Assembly (NCBI GenBank): GCA_024743405.1
Contig: JANSWP010000045.1
Location: 1-56,194, forward strand
Direction: 5' to 3'
Length of the DNA stretch: 56,194 nt
Source of the DNA: Bacteroidota bacterium
GTDB lineage: Bacteria; Bacteroidota; Bacteroidia; Chitinophagales; Saprospiraceae
The position numbers were made by a program, and so were the translations under genes. Below are positions 25,285 to 33,334 of the stretch, piece after piece (position 1 is the first letter of the stretch; every line of letters starts with the position of its first letter). Below the pieces are notes generated by a model that was given only the letters and a program-made list of their open reading frames with translations, was not told where the DNA came from and made no database searches.

Positions 25285-25345
25285 GAATCTATAAATAGAA
25301 CATTGTGAATTCTTGTGTACAAAGTCACTAAAATTTTAATGGAAC

Positions 25346-26449
25346 ATGAAGACAATCTACCTTTCGTTTTTTATCTTAATTTCATCTCTCCTTTCCGCAC
25401 AGGATTTTGCACAAATCATAACGACTCAAAATTTTGAACAAGATGGCTCAGAATTGGTCATACACTTCGAAATTCCTGATCGAGCCTCCGCTTTTAGCTA
25501 CAATTTACATTCCGCCCACATTTATGACAAAGACTACAACAAAGTCGATATAGAATCTATCAACGGTGCAAAACATAACCTTGAAGAAGGTAAATCTTAT
25601 GAGGTTCGCTGGAAGGTATTAGAGGATGTTGATGAATTGTATGCACCTAAAAAAGTGGAATTGAATCTTGAATATACAGATCACGCCAAAGCTTTAGCTG
25701 CTAAAAAAGCAGAAGAGGAGGCTGAAATTCGAAGAAAACAAGAACGCAAAAAGAAAAAACCCTTTAGTGTAGGGTTCATGGGGTATGGAGGTTATGTACA
25801 TGGACTTTTAGGTGATGCTGACTCAGATATTACTTCTGAATTTGGATATGGACTGGGTGCCGGCGTATTTGTAGAAAAAAGAGTGGGCGATGGTTGGTAT
25901 TTACAATTGGAGGCTAGTTATCAACAACGTAAGTTTATTTTTACAAATACGGGAAGTAATGTAGAGTACAATTATAATGTCGAACTCTATTATGATACAA
26001 AAAAAGCAAGAGTGGACTTTCGCGACTATCGAATGTATGCCCGACTGAAGTTCAAAAACTTCTTTTATGTTGGCGGTTATTATGCATGGTTTCAAAAAGC
26101 AGAAAGAAGCGGCGAGCAAAATTTAGAGGTCATTGTGCCTGATAATCCTTCTCAAAATCAGACGATAATTGAACCAGACCTCCGATATAGTTTTTTAGAT
26201 AGTCAACAATTTCCAACAGATGAATTTGGGAACGACCCCATTCAAAATGACTATGGTGTAACGCTTGGTATTGAGACGCCTTCTTTTAAAAACATTGTCT
26301 TTTCCCTAGGTTATGACATCAGTCTTGGCAATATTTTAAATGATAACTATTGGAAAAACCGATCTTCTGACAATACTGACTTTTACCCAACCCCTGATAC
26401 TCGCTTAAGACTTGGTTACTTATATGTTAGATTTGGGTTGAGGTTGTAA
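25346..26449 (+). CDS. Outer-membrane beta-barrel protein with N-terminal Ig-like domain
   Basis: A 367-residue exported protein with a signal peptide (1-18, ending LLSAQ). An N-terminal beta-sandwich-like domain (about 22-115, with LVIHFEIPDR and YEVRWKVLEDVDEL) is followed by a highly charged helical linker (about 118-140, Lys/Glu/Arg rich). The C-terminal half (about 142-367) alternates Tyr/Phe/Gly strands (GFMGYGGYVHG, YGLGAGVFVEKRVGDGWYLQLEASY) and ends in a strand closing with FGLRL, as in 8-stranded or larger barrels. It is the first gene of the exported caspase/transglutaminase/WD40 run and ends in its own terminator, so functional linkage is by position only. Confidence 0.7.
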   Translation: MKTIYLSFFILISSLLSAQDFAQIITTQNFEQDGSELVIHFEIPDRASAFSYNLHSAHIYDKDYNKVDIESINGAKHNLEEGKSYEVRWKVLEDVDELYAPKKVELNLEYTDHAKALAAKKAEEEAEIRRKQERKKKKPFSVGFMGYGGYVHGLLGDADSDITSEFGYGLGAGVFVEKRVGDGWYLQLEASYQQRKFIFTNTGSNVEYNYNVELYYDTKKARVDFRDYRMYARLKFKNFFYVGGYYAWFQKAERSGEQNLEVIVPDNPSQNQTIIEPDLRYSFLDSQQFPTDEFGNDPIQNDYGVTLGIETPSFKNIVFSLGYDISLGNILNDNYWKNRSSDNTDFYPTPDTRLRLGYLYVRFGLRL

Positions 26450-26456
26450 AATCAAT

Positions 26457-26523
26457 ATAGGGATTTAGCGATTGACACTTTTACATCTAAAATAGTGTAT
26501 TCATTTCTAAATCCCTATTTTTT
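26457..26523 (+). terminator. Terminator after the outer-membrane protein gene
   Basis: An 11-bp perfect stem ATAGGGATTTA (26457-26467) with TAAATCCCTAT (26508-26518) encloses a 40-base loop and is followed by TTTTTT. The loop itself contains a smaller ACACT/AGTGT pairing. Confidence 0.65.
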
Positions 26524-26680
26524 AAAAGATACCTTCTCTGGTTACTTTCCTACACATTGCGTATTCCCTTTCAGAAAATTTCTAATAAAATACCAAATTG
26601 GTTTAGGTGTTCTAATAGAACAACCAGTCAATTTTTCACTGATAACTGGAACCCCTGAACTGATAAAAATCTTGCGCAAG

Positions 26681-28132
26681 ATGAAACCTTGGTTATCCAC
26701 TTTCCTCACTGGGGCGCTTTGCCTTTTTATTTTCACCAATCTATTAGGTCAAAAAGAACGAGATAAAGAAAAAATTGTATTCGTCAATTGGGAGAATCTT
26801 ATTACGAAAAGAGTCGAAAAAAACATGTCCAAATGGCTGACTCAAGGCGAATTCGAACCCTCAGATGAATATCAAAACCGTATATCGAACCAAAATAGGA
26901 AGCTCGAGAAATTGACTGCCGAAGCGCTCGATTATTATTTGGAAAAATACCTCGACCAATTAGATTTTTCAACTTGTAAAGTCAGCGGAAGCTATGACCC
27001 TGACTCCGAAACCTTCAAGATGTATTGTGACCGAATTGGAGAATTCATTGTCCCTGTTCCAATTGCGGATGCACCCTTTTTTAAAGAAAATCAAAGCTAT
27101 TTGACTTATTCCAGCCCTGATTTTGTGTTGAGAAATAACGAATGGATTTTGAGTTATTTGGAAATTGAACACCAAGGAAGTTTATTTAAATATGACATTT
27201 CTCAAAATTCGACTTACAATGCAAAAGATGACTTTCGTGTCTTGGCAGGAGATTTAGACATCCATTTGCCAAATTCGAATCGAATAAGTCATCAACATAC
27301 GGATCATGCCTATGAAAACTTGGATGGGGATATTGACATTTCCAAAAACCTCCCTAAAACCAATATGAATAACCCTGATGCCATCGCCGTGATTATTGGA
27401 AATCGAAATTATAAACGAACTCGTTGGGTGGAGTACGCAGAAAATGATGCGACCCGCGTTCGACAATATTTGACAGAAGTTTTAGGATTTAAATCCTCCA
27501 ATATTTTCTATTTGAAAAATGCCTCGAAAGGAGATCTTGACACTTATTTTGGGACAACTTCCAATCATAAAGGTAAATTATTCAATGCCGTCAAAGCCAA
27601 GAAATCAGATGTTTTTGTATTCTATTCTGGTCATGGAGCACCAGGATTGAATGACCAAAAAGGTTATTTCGTCCCCATCGAATGTGATCCTAATAATGTG
27701 GAATTGGGTGGTTATTCTTTAGACCTCTTCTATAAAAATCTCGCCAAAATTCCTGCAAAATCTAAAACGGTGGTCATTGATGCTTGCTTCTCTGGCGCAG
27801 AAATTCTGGATAATATTTCGCCCATTGGAATTCGTGTAAAAGTAGATACTGGGAAAGACCTAGTCGCTTTGACTTCCTCTAGTGGCGCGCAAGTTTCAAC
27901 ATGGTACAATGCTAAACATCACGGATTATTTACTTATTTCTTTTTGAAAGCGATTCACGATTTTGAAAATTCAGACGTCAATGGAGATAGGGAATTAACC
28001 TTTCAGGAAGTCTTTAATTATATTTCGAATGAGAATGAAGGGCTACCTTATTTCGCAAGGCGATTGCATGGAGTGGAACAAACACCGACGATTCAGGGAG
28101 GAAACTCTGATAAGCGTTTGATTCAATTCTAA
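26681..28132 (+). CDS. Secreted caspase-family (C14) cysteine peptidase
   Basis: A 483-residue exported protein when started at 26681, where a signal peptide (WLSTFLTGALCLFIFTNLLGQ) begins. The open frame extends 62 codons further upstream, but through the preceding terminator. The N-terminal ~200 residues are polar and unassigned. The caspase p20-like domain begins with AVIIGNRNYKR (about 230-240), has the catalytic His318 in FYSGHGAP and Cys369 in DACFSGA, and runs on to SSSGAQVSTWY and GLFTYFFLKAI. Both catalytic residues are intact. A DVNGDRELTFQEVFNYIS stretch (about 430) follows. The family includes metacaspases and bacterial caspase-like proteases. Targets are unknown; the neighbours are other exported proteins of similar style. 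Confidence 0.85.
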   Translation: MKPWLSTFLTGALCLFIFTNLLGQKERDKEKIVFVNWENLITKRVEKNMSKWLTQGEFEPSDEYQNRISNQNRKLEKLTAEALDYYLEKYLDQLDFSTCKVSGSYDPDSETFKMYCDRIGEFIVPVPIADAPFFKENQSYLTYSSPDFVLRNNEWILSYLEIEHQGSLFKYDISQNSTYNAKDDFRVLAGDLDIHLPNSNRISHQHTDHAYENLDGDIDISKNLPKTNMNNPDAIAVIIGNRNYKRTRWVEYAENDATRVRQYLTEVLGFKSSNIFYLKNASKGDLDTYFGTTSNHKGKLFNAVKAKKSDVFVFYSGHGAPGLNDQKGYFVPIECDPNNVELGGYSLDLFYKNLAKIPAKSKTVVIDACFSGAEILDNISPIGIRVKVDTGKDLVALTSSSGAQVSTWYNAKHHGLFTYFFLKAIHDFENSDVNGDRELTFQEVFNYISNENEGLPYFARRLHGVEQTPTIQGGNSDKRLIQF

Positions 28133-28629
28133 TGCGCAAAAGAAACTGAAACTTGAGATAGGTAATATTGGCTTGGCACTTATTATTAAACAATTTACCC
28201 CTTAAGATGGTGTAAGTTTTTCTTTAAATCTTGCTTGAATCAATCATCTCAAAACTTTCATAAAGTCTTAACATTCCTTAAATAACTTTTAACTGGTTAC
28301 CCATCGTCTGTAAGGTAATTAAGTGATGACAGCGGCTCAAAGGAGCTTCAATAAATAAAATTCTTGATAGTTTGATCATTAGGAAAAGAGAAGACGGCTC
28401 ATTAATCACGAGGATCGCCGAATACAGATTCGGCAAAGTGTCCTTAAAAGACATCGCCAACACCTTTCAAAACTCATTTCAATCTTTTGTGTAAAACGAA
28501 TTGAAGTTGAATGCTTTTGAAGCCTCGAATCTGTATTCGAGGATCACGCGGCAATTCGCGGATTAAAAATCCTTTTTGATTTTACCTTTTATCAAACCAT
28601 AACTCTTAAACTTCTAAACCGAATCAGTT
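28133..28629. repeat. 497-bp gene-free gap with paired palindromes
   Basis: Two small hairpins lie here. GCCGAAT-ACAG-ATTCGGC occupies 28417-28434, and CCTCGAAT-CTGT-ATTCGAGG occupies 28523-28542. Their 12-bp cores, GAATACAGATTC and GAATCTGTATTC, are exact inverse copies of each other, and GAGGAT lies beside both. No coding sequence is convincing in either direction. The leader of the next gene, including CTCTTAAACTTCTAAACC, ends the gap. Confidence 0.55.
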
Positions 28630-29322
28630 ATGAAATTTAAATCCATCTTCAGAGCATTGACACTTGTACTTGGACTATTAGTAATCGCTTCTTCTGTTTC
28701 TTTCGCTCAGAACAATAATAAAATGTTCAAAAAAAGAGACAAAGCGATCATGAAACAATTAAAGGCTAAAGCGCCTAAAACGGCCCGTAAAGAGGCAAAA
28801 TCGTACAAAAAGAAAGGATACTATGTAGTAAGAGCAGGTTTGCCAATGGAAAAACAATTAGAGGTTGCTTATACTCGCCAATTAGAAATTGATGAGGACG
28901 GTTATCCATTGTATATTGTCGCGACAGCAGAATCAGTAGCTCAAACAAAAATCGCTGCCAAAAACCAGGCAATGGCAATTGCAAAATTCGATTTAGCGAG
29001 TCAACTAGAAACCAATATTGTTGGTTTGATTGAGAACAGTGTCGCAAACGAACAACTTTCTCAAGAAGATGCTGCATCTTTGACAAAAACAGTAACTGCT
29101 TCTAAAGAGATTGTAGCTCAGAAATTAGGTAGAGTCATTACTCTTTTCTCTGCATATCAAGAAAACAAAACATTGTCAAAAAGAGCAAATATTGGTTACA
29201 CTGTAATGATTGCTTATAATCAAGCATTAGCTATTGATGCAGCTAAGCAAACGATTAAAGAAGAGTTGAAAGATGAAGCAGAAGATCTTCATAAGAAATT
29301 AGATCAAATTCTTGATTTCTAA
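28630..29322 (+). CDS. Exported LPP20-like protein
   Basis: A 230-residue protein with a clear signal peptide (1-26, ending SVSFAQ). The mature protein opens with a very basic stretch (about 30-65, Lys-rich). This is followed by a helical, Ala-rich domain (about 95-215) with KIAAKNQAMAIAKFDLASQLE and ANIGYTVMIAYNQALAIDAAKQ. That pattern resembles LPP20-type lipoproteins, although there is no lipobox. No catalytic residues are evident. A terminator follows, so it may be its own transcription unit within the exported-protein run. Confidence 0.6.
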   Translation: MKFKSIFRALTLVLGLLVIASSVSFAQNNNKMFKKRDKAIMKQLKAKAPKTARKEAKSYKKKGYYVVRAGLPMEKQLEVAYTRQLEIDEDGYPLYIVATAESVAQTKIAAKNQAMAIAKFDLASQLETNIVGLIENSVANEQLSQEDAASLTKTVTASKEIVAQKLGRVITLFSAYQENKTLSKRANIGYTVMIAYNQALAIDAAKQTIKEELKDEAEDLHKKLDQILDF

Positions 29323-29369
29323 TAGACTTTATTCCAAAAGTATTATTGAAATCAAATAAATGATAAATC

Positions 29370-29408
29370 GAAAGGCGATGCTTGGACTACCGAACAGCGT
29401 CGCCTTTC
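29370..29408 (+). terminator. Terminator between the LPP20-like and DUF4384-like genes
   Basis: GAAAGGCGATGCT (29370-29382) pairs with AGCGTCGCCTTTC (29396-29408) with one G-U pair over 13 bp and a 13-base loop. The sequence after it is TAATTTTGA, only moderately T-rich. Confidence 0.65.
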
Positions 29409-29510
29409 TAATTTTGAGTCCACGAAGTTCAGTCTTTTTAATACTCAGTTCAGTGGCAGATAAAACCCAGTATGAAACTGAGCATTAAAAAGTCCAAACA
29501 ACCAGCTACT

Positions 29511-30446
29511 ATGCGCCTATATTCAATCTTAATATTTTCCTTCTTTCTGATTATCGGCACTAACTGTACTGCTTTTGGTCAGCTAACGGAAAAAGGAGGA
29601 AAGAAAGGAAAAGTCAAGCCAAAAGAGGCCGTTGTAGAGGCCTCTGAGGTAATTGTTGTCGAAAATTGGATGTCTCAAGAATATGCGGAAGCATTGGCTT
29701 TACGAAAGGCAAAAGAAATAGCCATTGGACAAGAATTTGGTTGGATCATCAATGGAAAAATACACACAGAAGTAACCGAAACGGTAAAATATAACGAATA
29801 TAGTTTGAATCAGGTAAAGGGTTTTTGGGTAAAAACAATCAATGAAAATTGGGAAACCGGTACCCAAAAAGAAAAAATTCCTGGAACTAAAAGATACCGT
29901 GATATTCGATGGGTCAAATGTACCGTCAAAGGAAGAGTGAAAGAAATGGTGGAACCGCCCATTGAATTCGAAGCAGATCCTCTAAAGTGTACTGACTCCG
30001 AAAATTGCATTACCGATGAATACAAAAATGACGAGGACTTCTTTCTAAAATTTATTAGTCCTGTTGATGGTTATCTAGCAGTTTATTTGGAAATGGAAGA
30101 GTCTGTTCAAGCTCTCCTACCCTATGAAGGCATGGAGAATAGCTTCATGAAAATTGAAAAAGACACTGAGTATATTCTCTTCTCAAAACCACGAGAACCT
30201 GAATACTATATGTTTACAGATATGCCCTTAGAAATCAATGTTTTAAATGTAATTTTTTCAAAAACGGAGTTCGATAAACCCATTTTGAAAGATGCTAATG
30301 ATGAGGCATTTGAAAATGAAAACAGTGATTCTACACTCCCTAAAGAAGTCAAAAAAGAAGATTTTTATAAATGGATTACCAAATTAAGAAGTATCAAAAA
30401 TGATACACAAGTGAAGGAAATCTTGGTAACAATAAAGAATGATTGA
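29511..30446 (+). CDS. Exported DUF4384-like protein
   Basis: A 311-residue protein when started at 29511, which gives a signal peptide (RLYSILIFSFFLIIG) and possible lipobox TNC. The ATG at 29472 would add 13 basic residues in front. The N-terminal part (about 50-160) resembles an LPP20-type segment (EYAEALALRKAKEIAIGQEFG). The C-terminal part (about 170-300) resembles DUF4384: DEDFFLKFISPVDGYLAVYLEMEE, ALLPYEG, then LEINVLNVIFSK. DUF4384 domains are often found with caspase-like peptidases, which fits the caspase gene two places upstream. No enzymatic motif. Confidence 0.65.
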   Translation: MRLYSILIFSFFLIIGTNCTAFGQLTEKGGKKGKVKPKEAVVEASEVIVVENWMSQEYAEALALRKAKEIAIGQEFGWIINGKIHTEVTETVKYNEYSLNQVKGFWVKTINENWETGTQKEKIPGTKRYRDIRWVKCTVKGRVKEMVEPPIEFEADPLKCTDSENCITDEYKNDEDFFLKFISPVDGYLAVYLEMEESVQALLPYEGMENSFMKIEKDTEYILFSKPREPEYYMFTDMPLEINVLNVIFSKTEFDKPILKDANDEAFENENSDSTLPKEVKKEDFYKWITKLRSIKNDTQVKEILVTIKND

Positions 30447-30522
30447 AAATTATGAATGATCAACGATGAACCGTAAATCTAGACAGCATTCATAGTTTAT
30501 CGCTCGATTCAACAATCTTATC

Positions 30523-32037
30523 ATGAAGACAATCCACCAGTTTAAAATAAAGCTCTCTTTTCTTTTCGCCGCCATTTTGCTTTCATTTTCTGTTCAAGCT
30601 CAGGAGCCTGAATTGGACAAATTGAAAGATGATTTTGAAAAGTATCGGCAAAATCTCGAAAACAGATTCGATACTTACCGAGATAGTGTTGACCGTGCTT
30701 TTGTCCGATTCTTAAGGGATAGTTGGAAAGATTTTGCTGTCTATGCGGGCAATCCAACGCCAATAGCCCCTGATGTAAAACCCAAAAACCAACCGAATTA
30801 CCCCAAACCAGATTATAATTTTGCGCCAGCTAATCGTCGTTCAGAAGAAATCGCCAGCGAGATTGTAAATCCTGGCAGACAATCAAGCGATTCTGATTTT
30901 AAGCCTTCTTTAGATTCAGAAGATGAAAAAAGTGAAAGTCGAGCGATCATGCGCACTTTGGATATTCAATTTTATGGGCTTCAATTGCCTTTACAATATG
31001 ATATGAACCTAAAAATCAGCCTTAATCGCTCTTTCAATCAAAGTATTCCCGAAGCATGGGAAACTTTGTCTGAAGCTGATTATTATCCTACTCTAATGAA
31101 TTTCATTAAAGTTTCAGAAGGTACCAATTTGAATGATTGGGGATATGTGCAACTGGTTCGAAAATTTGCAAGTCAATTATATCCTCGTCAGTATAATGAA
31201 CAGGTTTTATTCACTTGTTTCATGTTAAATAAAAGTGGCTATATCGCTAAAATCGGTTATAATCGTCAAGCCCTATTTCTATTATTGCCTAGTCCTCAGG
31301 AAGTTTATAACACCCCTTACATGAATGTCGAAGGGTTAAAATATTATGTTCACTCTTTCAATCCAGACTATGGTCATGTCGCCTCTATCAAAACTTATGA
31401 GGGGCAGTATCGAGAAAATGACCACTCGATTGATTTTACTTTCAAAAAATCACTCCATTTACCTAAAAACATACAAACGAAAACTATCCATTTCACAGCT
31501 GAGGTCAAGCATTCCTTAGATATTCAATACAATCAAAATTTAATTGATTTTTATGAAGAAATGCCGGCAATCGGATTTAATGTAACGCTTTCGGCACCTT
31601 TAAGTGAGCCTGCTTTGAATTCTTTAAAAACAGGTTTACAACCTCTTTTAGAAGGGAAAAACGAGAAGCAAAAAGTAGACTTGTTATTAAATTTTGTACA
31701 ACACGGATTTGAGTATCAAACAGATCAAGAACAATTTGGAAAAGAAAAATACTTTTTCCCAGAGGAGGTTTTACATTATCCTGCCTCTGATTGTGAAGAT
31801 CGTTCCGCCTTATTTGCAACACTGGTTAAAGAAGTGGTTGGACTCGAAGTTATTGGATTAGTTTTTCCCCAACATGTTGCTACCGCAGTCAAATTTCCAA
31901 CCGAAATACAAGGTGATTTTGTGACTCATGAAAATCAAAAGTACTTGATCTGTGATCCAACTTATATAGGCGCAGAGGCTGGCATGGCAATGCCAAAATT
32001 TAAAAACTCTAGCGTACAATTGGTTCTTTTAGATTGA
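30523..32037 (+). CDS. Exported transglutaminase-like cysteine protein
   Basis: A 504-residue protein with a signal peptide (1-26, ending SFSVQAQ). A helical, coiled-coil-like stretch (about 30-70) and a Pro/Asn-rich linker (about 75-110) precede a long middle region without known motifs. The C-terminal transglutaminase-like domain (about 375-490) has Cys424 in ASDCEDRS, His451 in FPQHVATAV and Asp478 in ICDPTY, the expected catalytic triad. Bacterial members are mostly peptidases or amidases rather than cross-linkers. A strong terminator follows the stop. Confidence 0.8.
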   Translation: MKTIHQFKIKLSFLFAAILLSFSVQAQEPELDKLKDDFEKYRQNLENRFDTYRDSVDRAFVRFLRDSWKDFAVYAGNPTPIAPDVKPKNQPNYPKPDYNFAPANRRSEEIASEIVNPGRQSSDSDFKPSLDSEDEKSESRAIMRTLDIQFYGLQLPLQYDMNLKISLNRSFNQSIPEAWETLSEADYYPTLMNFIKVSEGTNLNDWGYVQLVRKFASQLYPRQYNEQVLFTCFMLNKSGYIAKIGYNRQALFLLLPSPQEVYNTPYMNVEGLKYYVHSFNPDYGHVASIKTYEGQYRENDHSIDFTFKKSLHLPKNIQTKTIHFTAEVKHSLDIQYNQNLIDFYEEMPAIGFNVTLSAPLSEPALNSLKTGLQPLLEGKNEKQKVDLLLNFVQHGFEYQTDQEQFGKEKYFFPEEVLHYPASDCEDRSALFATLVKEVVGLEVIGLVFPQHVATAVKFPTEIQGDFVTHENQKYLICDPTYIGAEAGMAMPKFKNSSVQLVLLD

Positions 32038-32052
32038 GAGTGAATACATCAG

Positions 32053-32097
32053 TTTAAAGGTAATTAAGAATGATTTAAGCTCTTAATTACCTTTAAA
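32053..32097 (+). terminator. Terminator after the transglutaminase-like gene
   Basis: A perfect 17-bp stem TTTAAAGGTAATTAAGA (32053-32069) with its inverse at 32081-32097 and an 11-base loop. No T run follows, but the stem is long and lies 16 bases after the stop. Confidence 0.65.
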
Positions 32098-32139
32098 TTG
32101 AATAAGCACCCTACCTTTTTTATTACAAATTTCCCTATC

Positions 32140-33111
32140 ATGAAATATTTCCTGCTTGCGATATGCTCTTTTGGAGCAAGCTTTTCACTTTTAGCTCAAG
32201 ACCTTTTACAAACTATCCCAAATGCTCATTCGGATAAAATCAATGCATTGGCAATTTCAGAAAATGGGCAAACTGTTTTTTCTGCTGGAAACGACGAAAC
32301 AATTAATATTTGGAGCGCAAAAACTGGTCAAAACTTAGGAAAACTAGGTCAACAAAATGATCAAATTTTAGACTTAGAGATCAGTGGCAATGAGTTAATT
32401 TCAGCAGGTCGAGAACGCGATATTTTTGTTTGGGATATTGATAAAAAAAAGCAGAAATCAAAACTTCAAGGACATGATTACCATGTAGAAGATTTAGATG
32501 TCAGCTCAAATAAAAATTGGTTGGCAAGTGCCTCTCGAGATAATTCAGTAAAGGTTTGGAACTTGAATACAAATGAAAACAGTCACTCAATTAAAGGTCA
32601 TGGAGCAGATGTAAAAGCTATTGCCATCAGTGTTGATGGTAAATTCATTGCCTCAGTAGATAAAGATAAAACCTTGAGAATATGGAAAATAGAGGGCAAA
32701 GAGTTAATCAAAAAAATGAACGGTCGTTCTTTAATCAATCATATTGCCTTCAGCAATGACGGACAATACCTAGTCGCCGCAACAGATAAAGTTGTCACTA
32801 TTTGGGAAACTAAAAGTTGGACAATCCATCAACGACTTCGAGCACATAGTTCCAAAATCACTCATCTTAAATTTCATCCAGACGGTCAACATTTTGCTAC
32901 TTGCTCAAATGATCAAAAGGTCATTTTTTGGAATATCGAAACAGGCAAAGTACAATTCAGTTTTATCCCACATTCAGGAGTTAGTCCAACAGCTATTGCT
33001 ATCTCTAAGGATGGAAAAACCTTCGCAACGGCAAGTTCGAATCGGGAAGTAAAAATTTGGGAACTTCAATTATTGAAAAAAAATACAATGGATAAATTTA
33101 ATGACAATTAA
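32140..33111 (+). CDS. Exported WD40-repeat protein (single seven-bladed propeller)
   Basis: A 323-residue protein started at 32140, where a signal peptide begins (KYFLLAICSFGASFSLLAQ); the longer frame from 32098 overlaps the preceding terminator region. Seven WD-like repeat ends can be counted: IWSAKTG, VWDIDKK, VWNLNTN, IWKIEGK, IWETKSW, FWNIETG and IWELQLL. This equals one complete propeller with no other domain. A secreted, stand-alone WD40 propeller is unusual in bacteria, where the repeats are mostly fused to kinases, NTPases or caspases. It ends the exported caspase/DUF4384/transglutaminase run. Confidence 0.85.
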   Translation: MKYFLLAICSFGASFSLLAQDLLQTIPNAHSDKINALAISENGQTVFSAGNDETINIWSAKTGQNLGKLGQQNDQILDLEISGNELISAGRERDIFVWDIDKKKQKSKLQGHDYHVEDLDVSSNKNWLASASRDNSVKVWNLNTNENSHSIKGHGADVKAIAISVDGKFIASVDKDKTLRIWKIEGKELIKKMNGRSLINHIAFSNDGQYLVAATDKVVTIWETKSWTIHQRLRAHSSKITHLKFHPDGQHFATCSNDQKVIFWNIETGKVQFSFIPHSGVSPTAIAISKDGKTFATASSNREVKIWELQLLKKNTMDKFNDN

Positions 33112-33112
33112 A

Positions 33113-33146
33113 AAAAGGCTGAACGAAATAAATCGCTCAACCTTTT
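33113..33146 (+). terminator. Terminator after the WD40 gene
   Basis: AAAAGGCTGAACGA (33113-33126) pairs with TCGCTCAACCTTTT (33133-33146) over 14 positions, two of them G-U, with a 6-base loop, directly after the stop codon. Confidence 0.7.
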
Positions 33147-33178
33147 CTATTCATATGAGGATTGCTAAAATTTAAATT

Positions 33179-33334
33179 AGAGTATGTCTAAAAATTTTAC
33201 AAATTGAGAATCAATGATTTATGGTTCTGGCAATAAATTATTAAGGGAGTTTGCCGAGGCAAATGACCGCAATAATTTGAAAGGCAGGTTCATAAAGCGT
33301 TGGTTTTTAGGAAGTAAAAATTTAGACATACTCT
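33179..33334. repeat. 156-bp long-hairpin element between convergent genes (MITE-like)
   Basis: Ends AGAGTATGTCTAAAAATTTT (33179-33198) and the near-inverse at 33314-33334 differ by one A/T tract shift. The exact centre (33256.5) is the palindrome TTTGCC-GA-GGCAAA, and the regions between show weaker pairing. The right end touches the stop codon of the 2003-residue gene (33334). The element has no coding capacity. Size and symmetry match the copies at 21438 and 24568, but the sequence does not clearly belong to that family. Confidence 0.7.

Noticed and set aside
26495-26680. Upstream extension of the caspase gene to 26495
   Set aside because: It reads through the terminator of the preceding gene and would bury the signal peptide at residues 63-85; the ATG at 26681 gives a normal exported protein.
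28278-28463. 61-codon minus-strand open frame between the caspase and LPP20-like genes
   Set aside because: No motif, no promoter, and it overlaps one of the palindromic repeats; probably chance.
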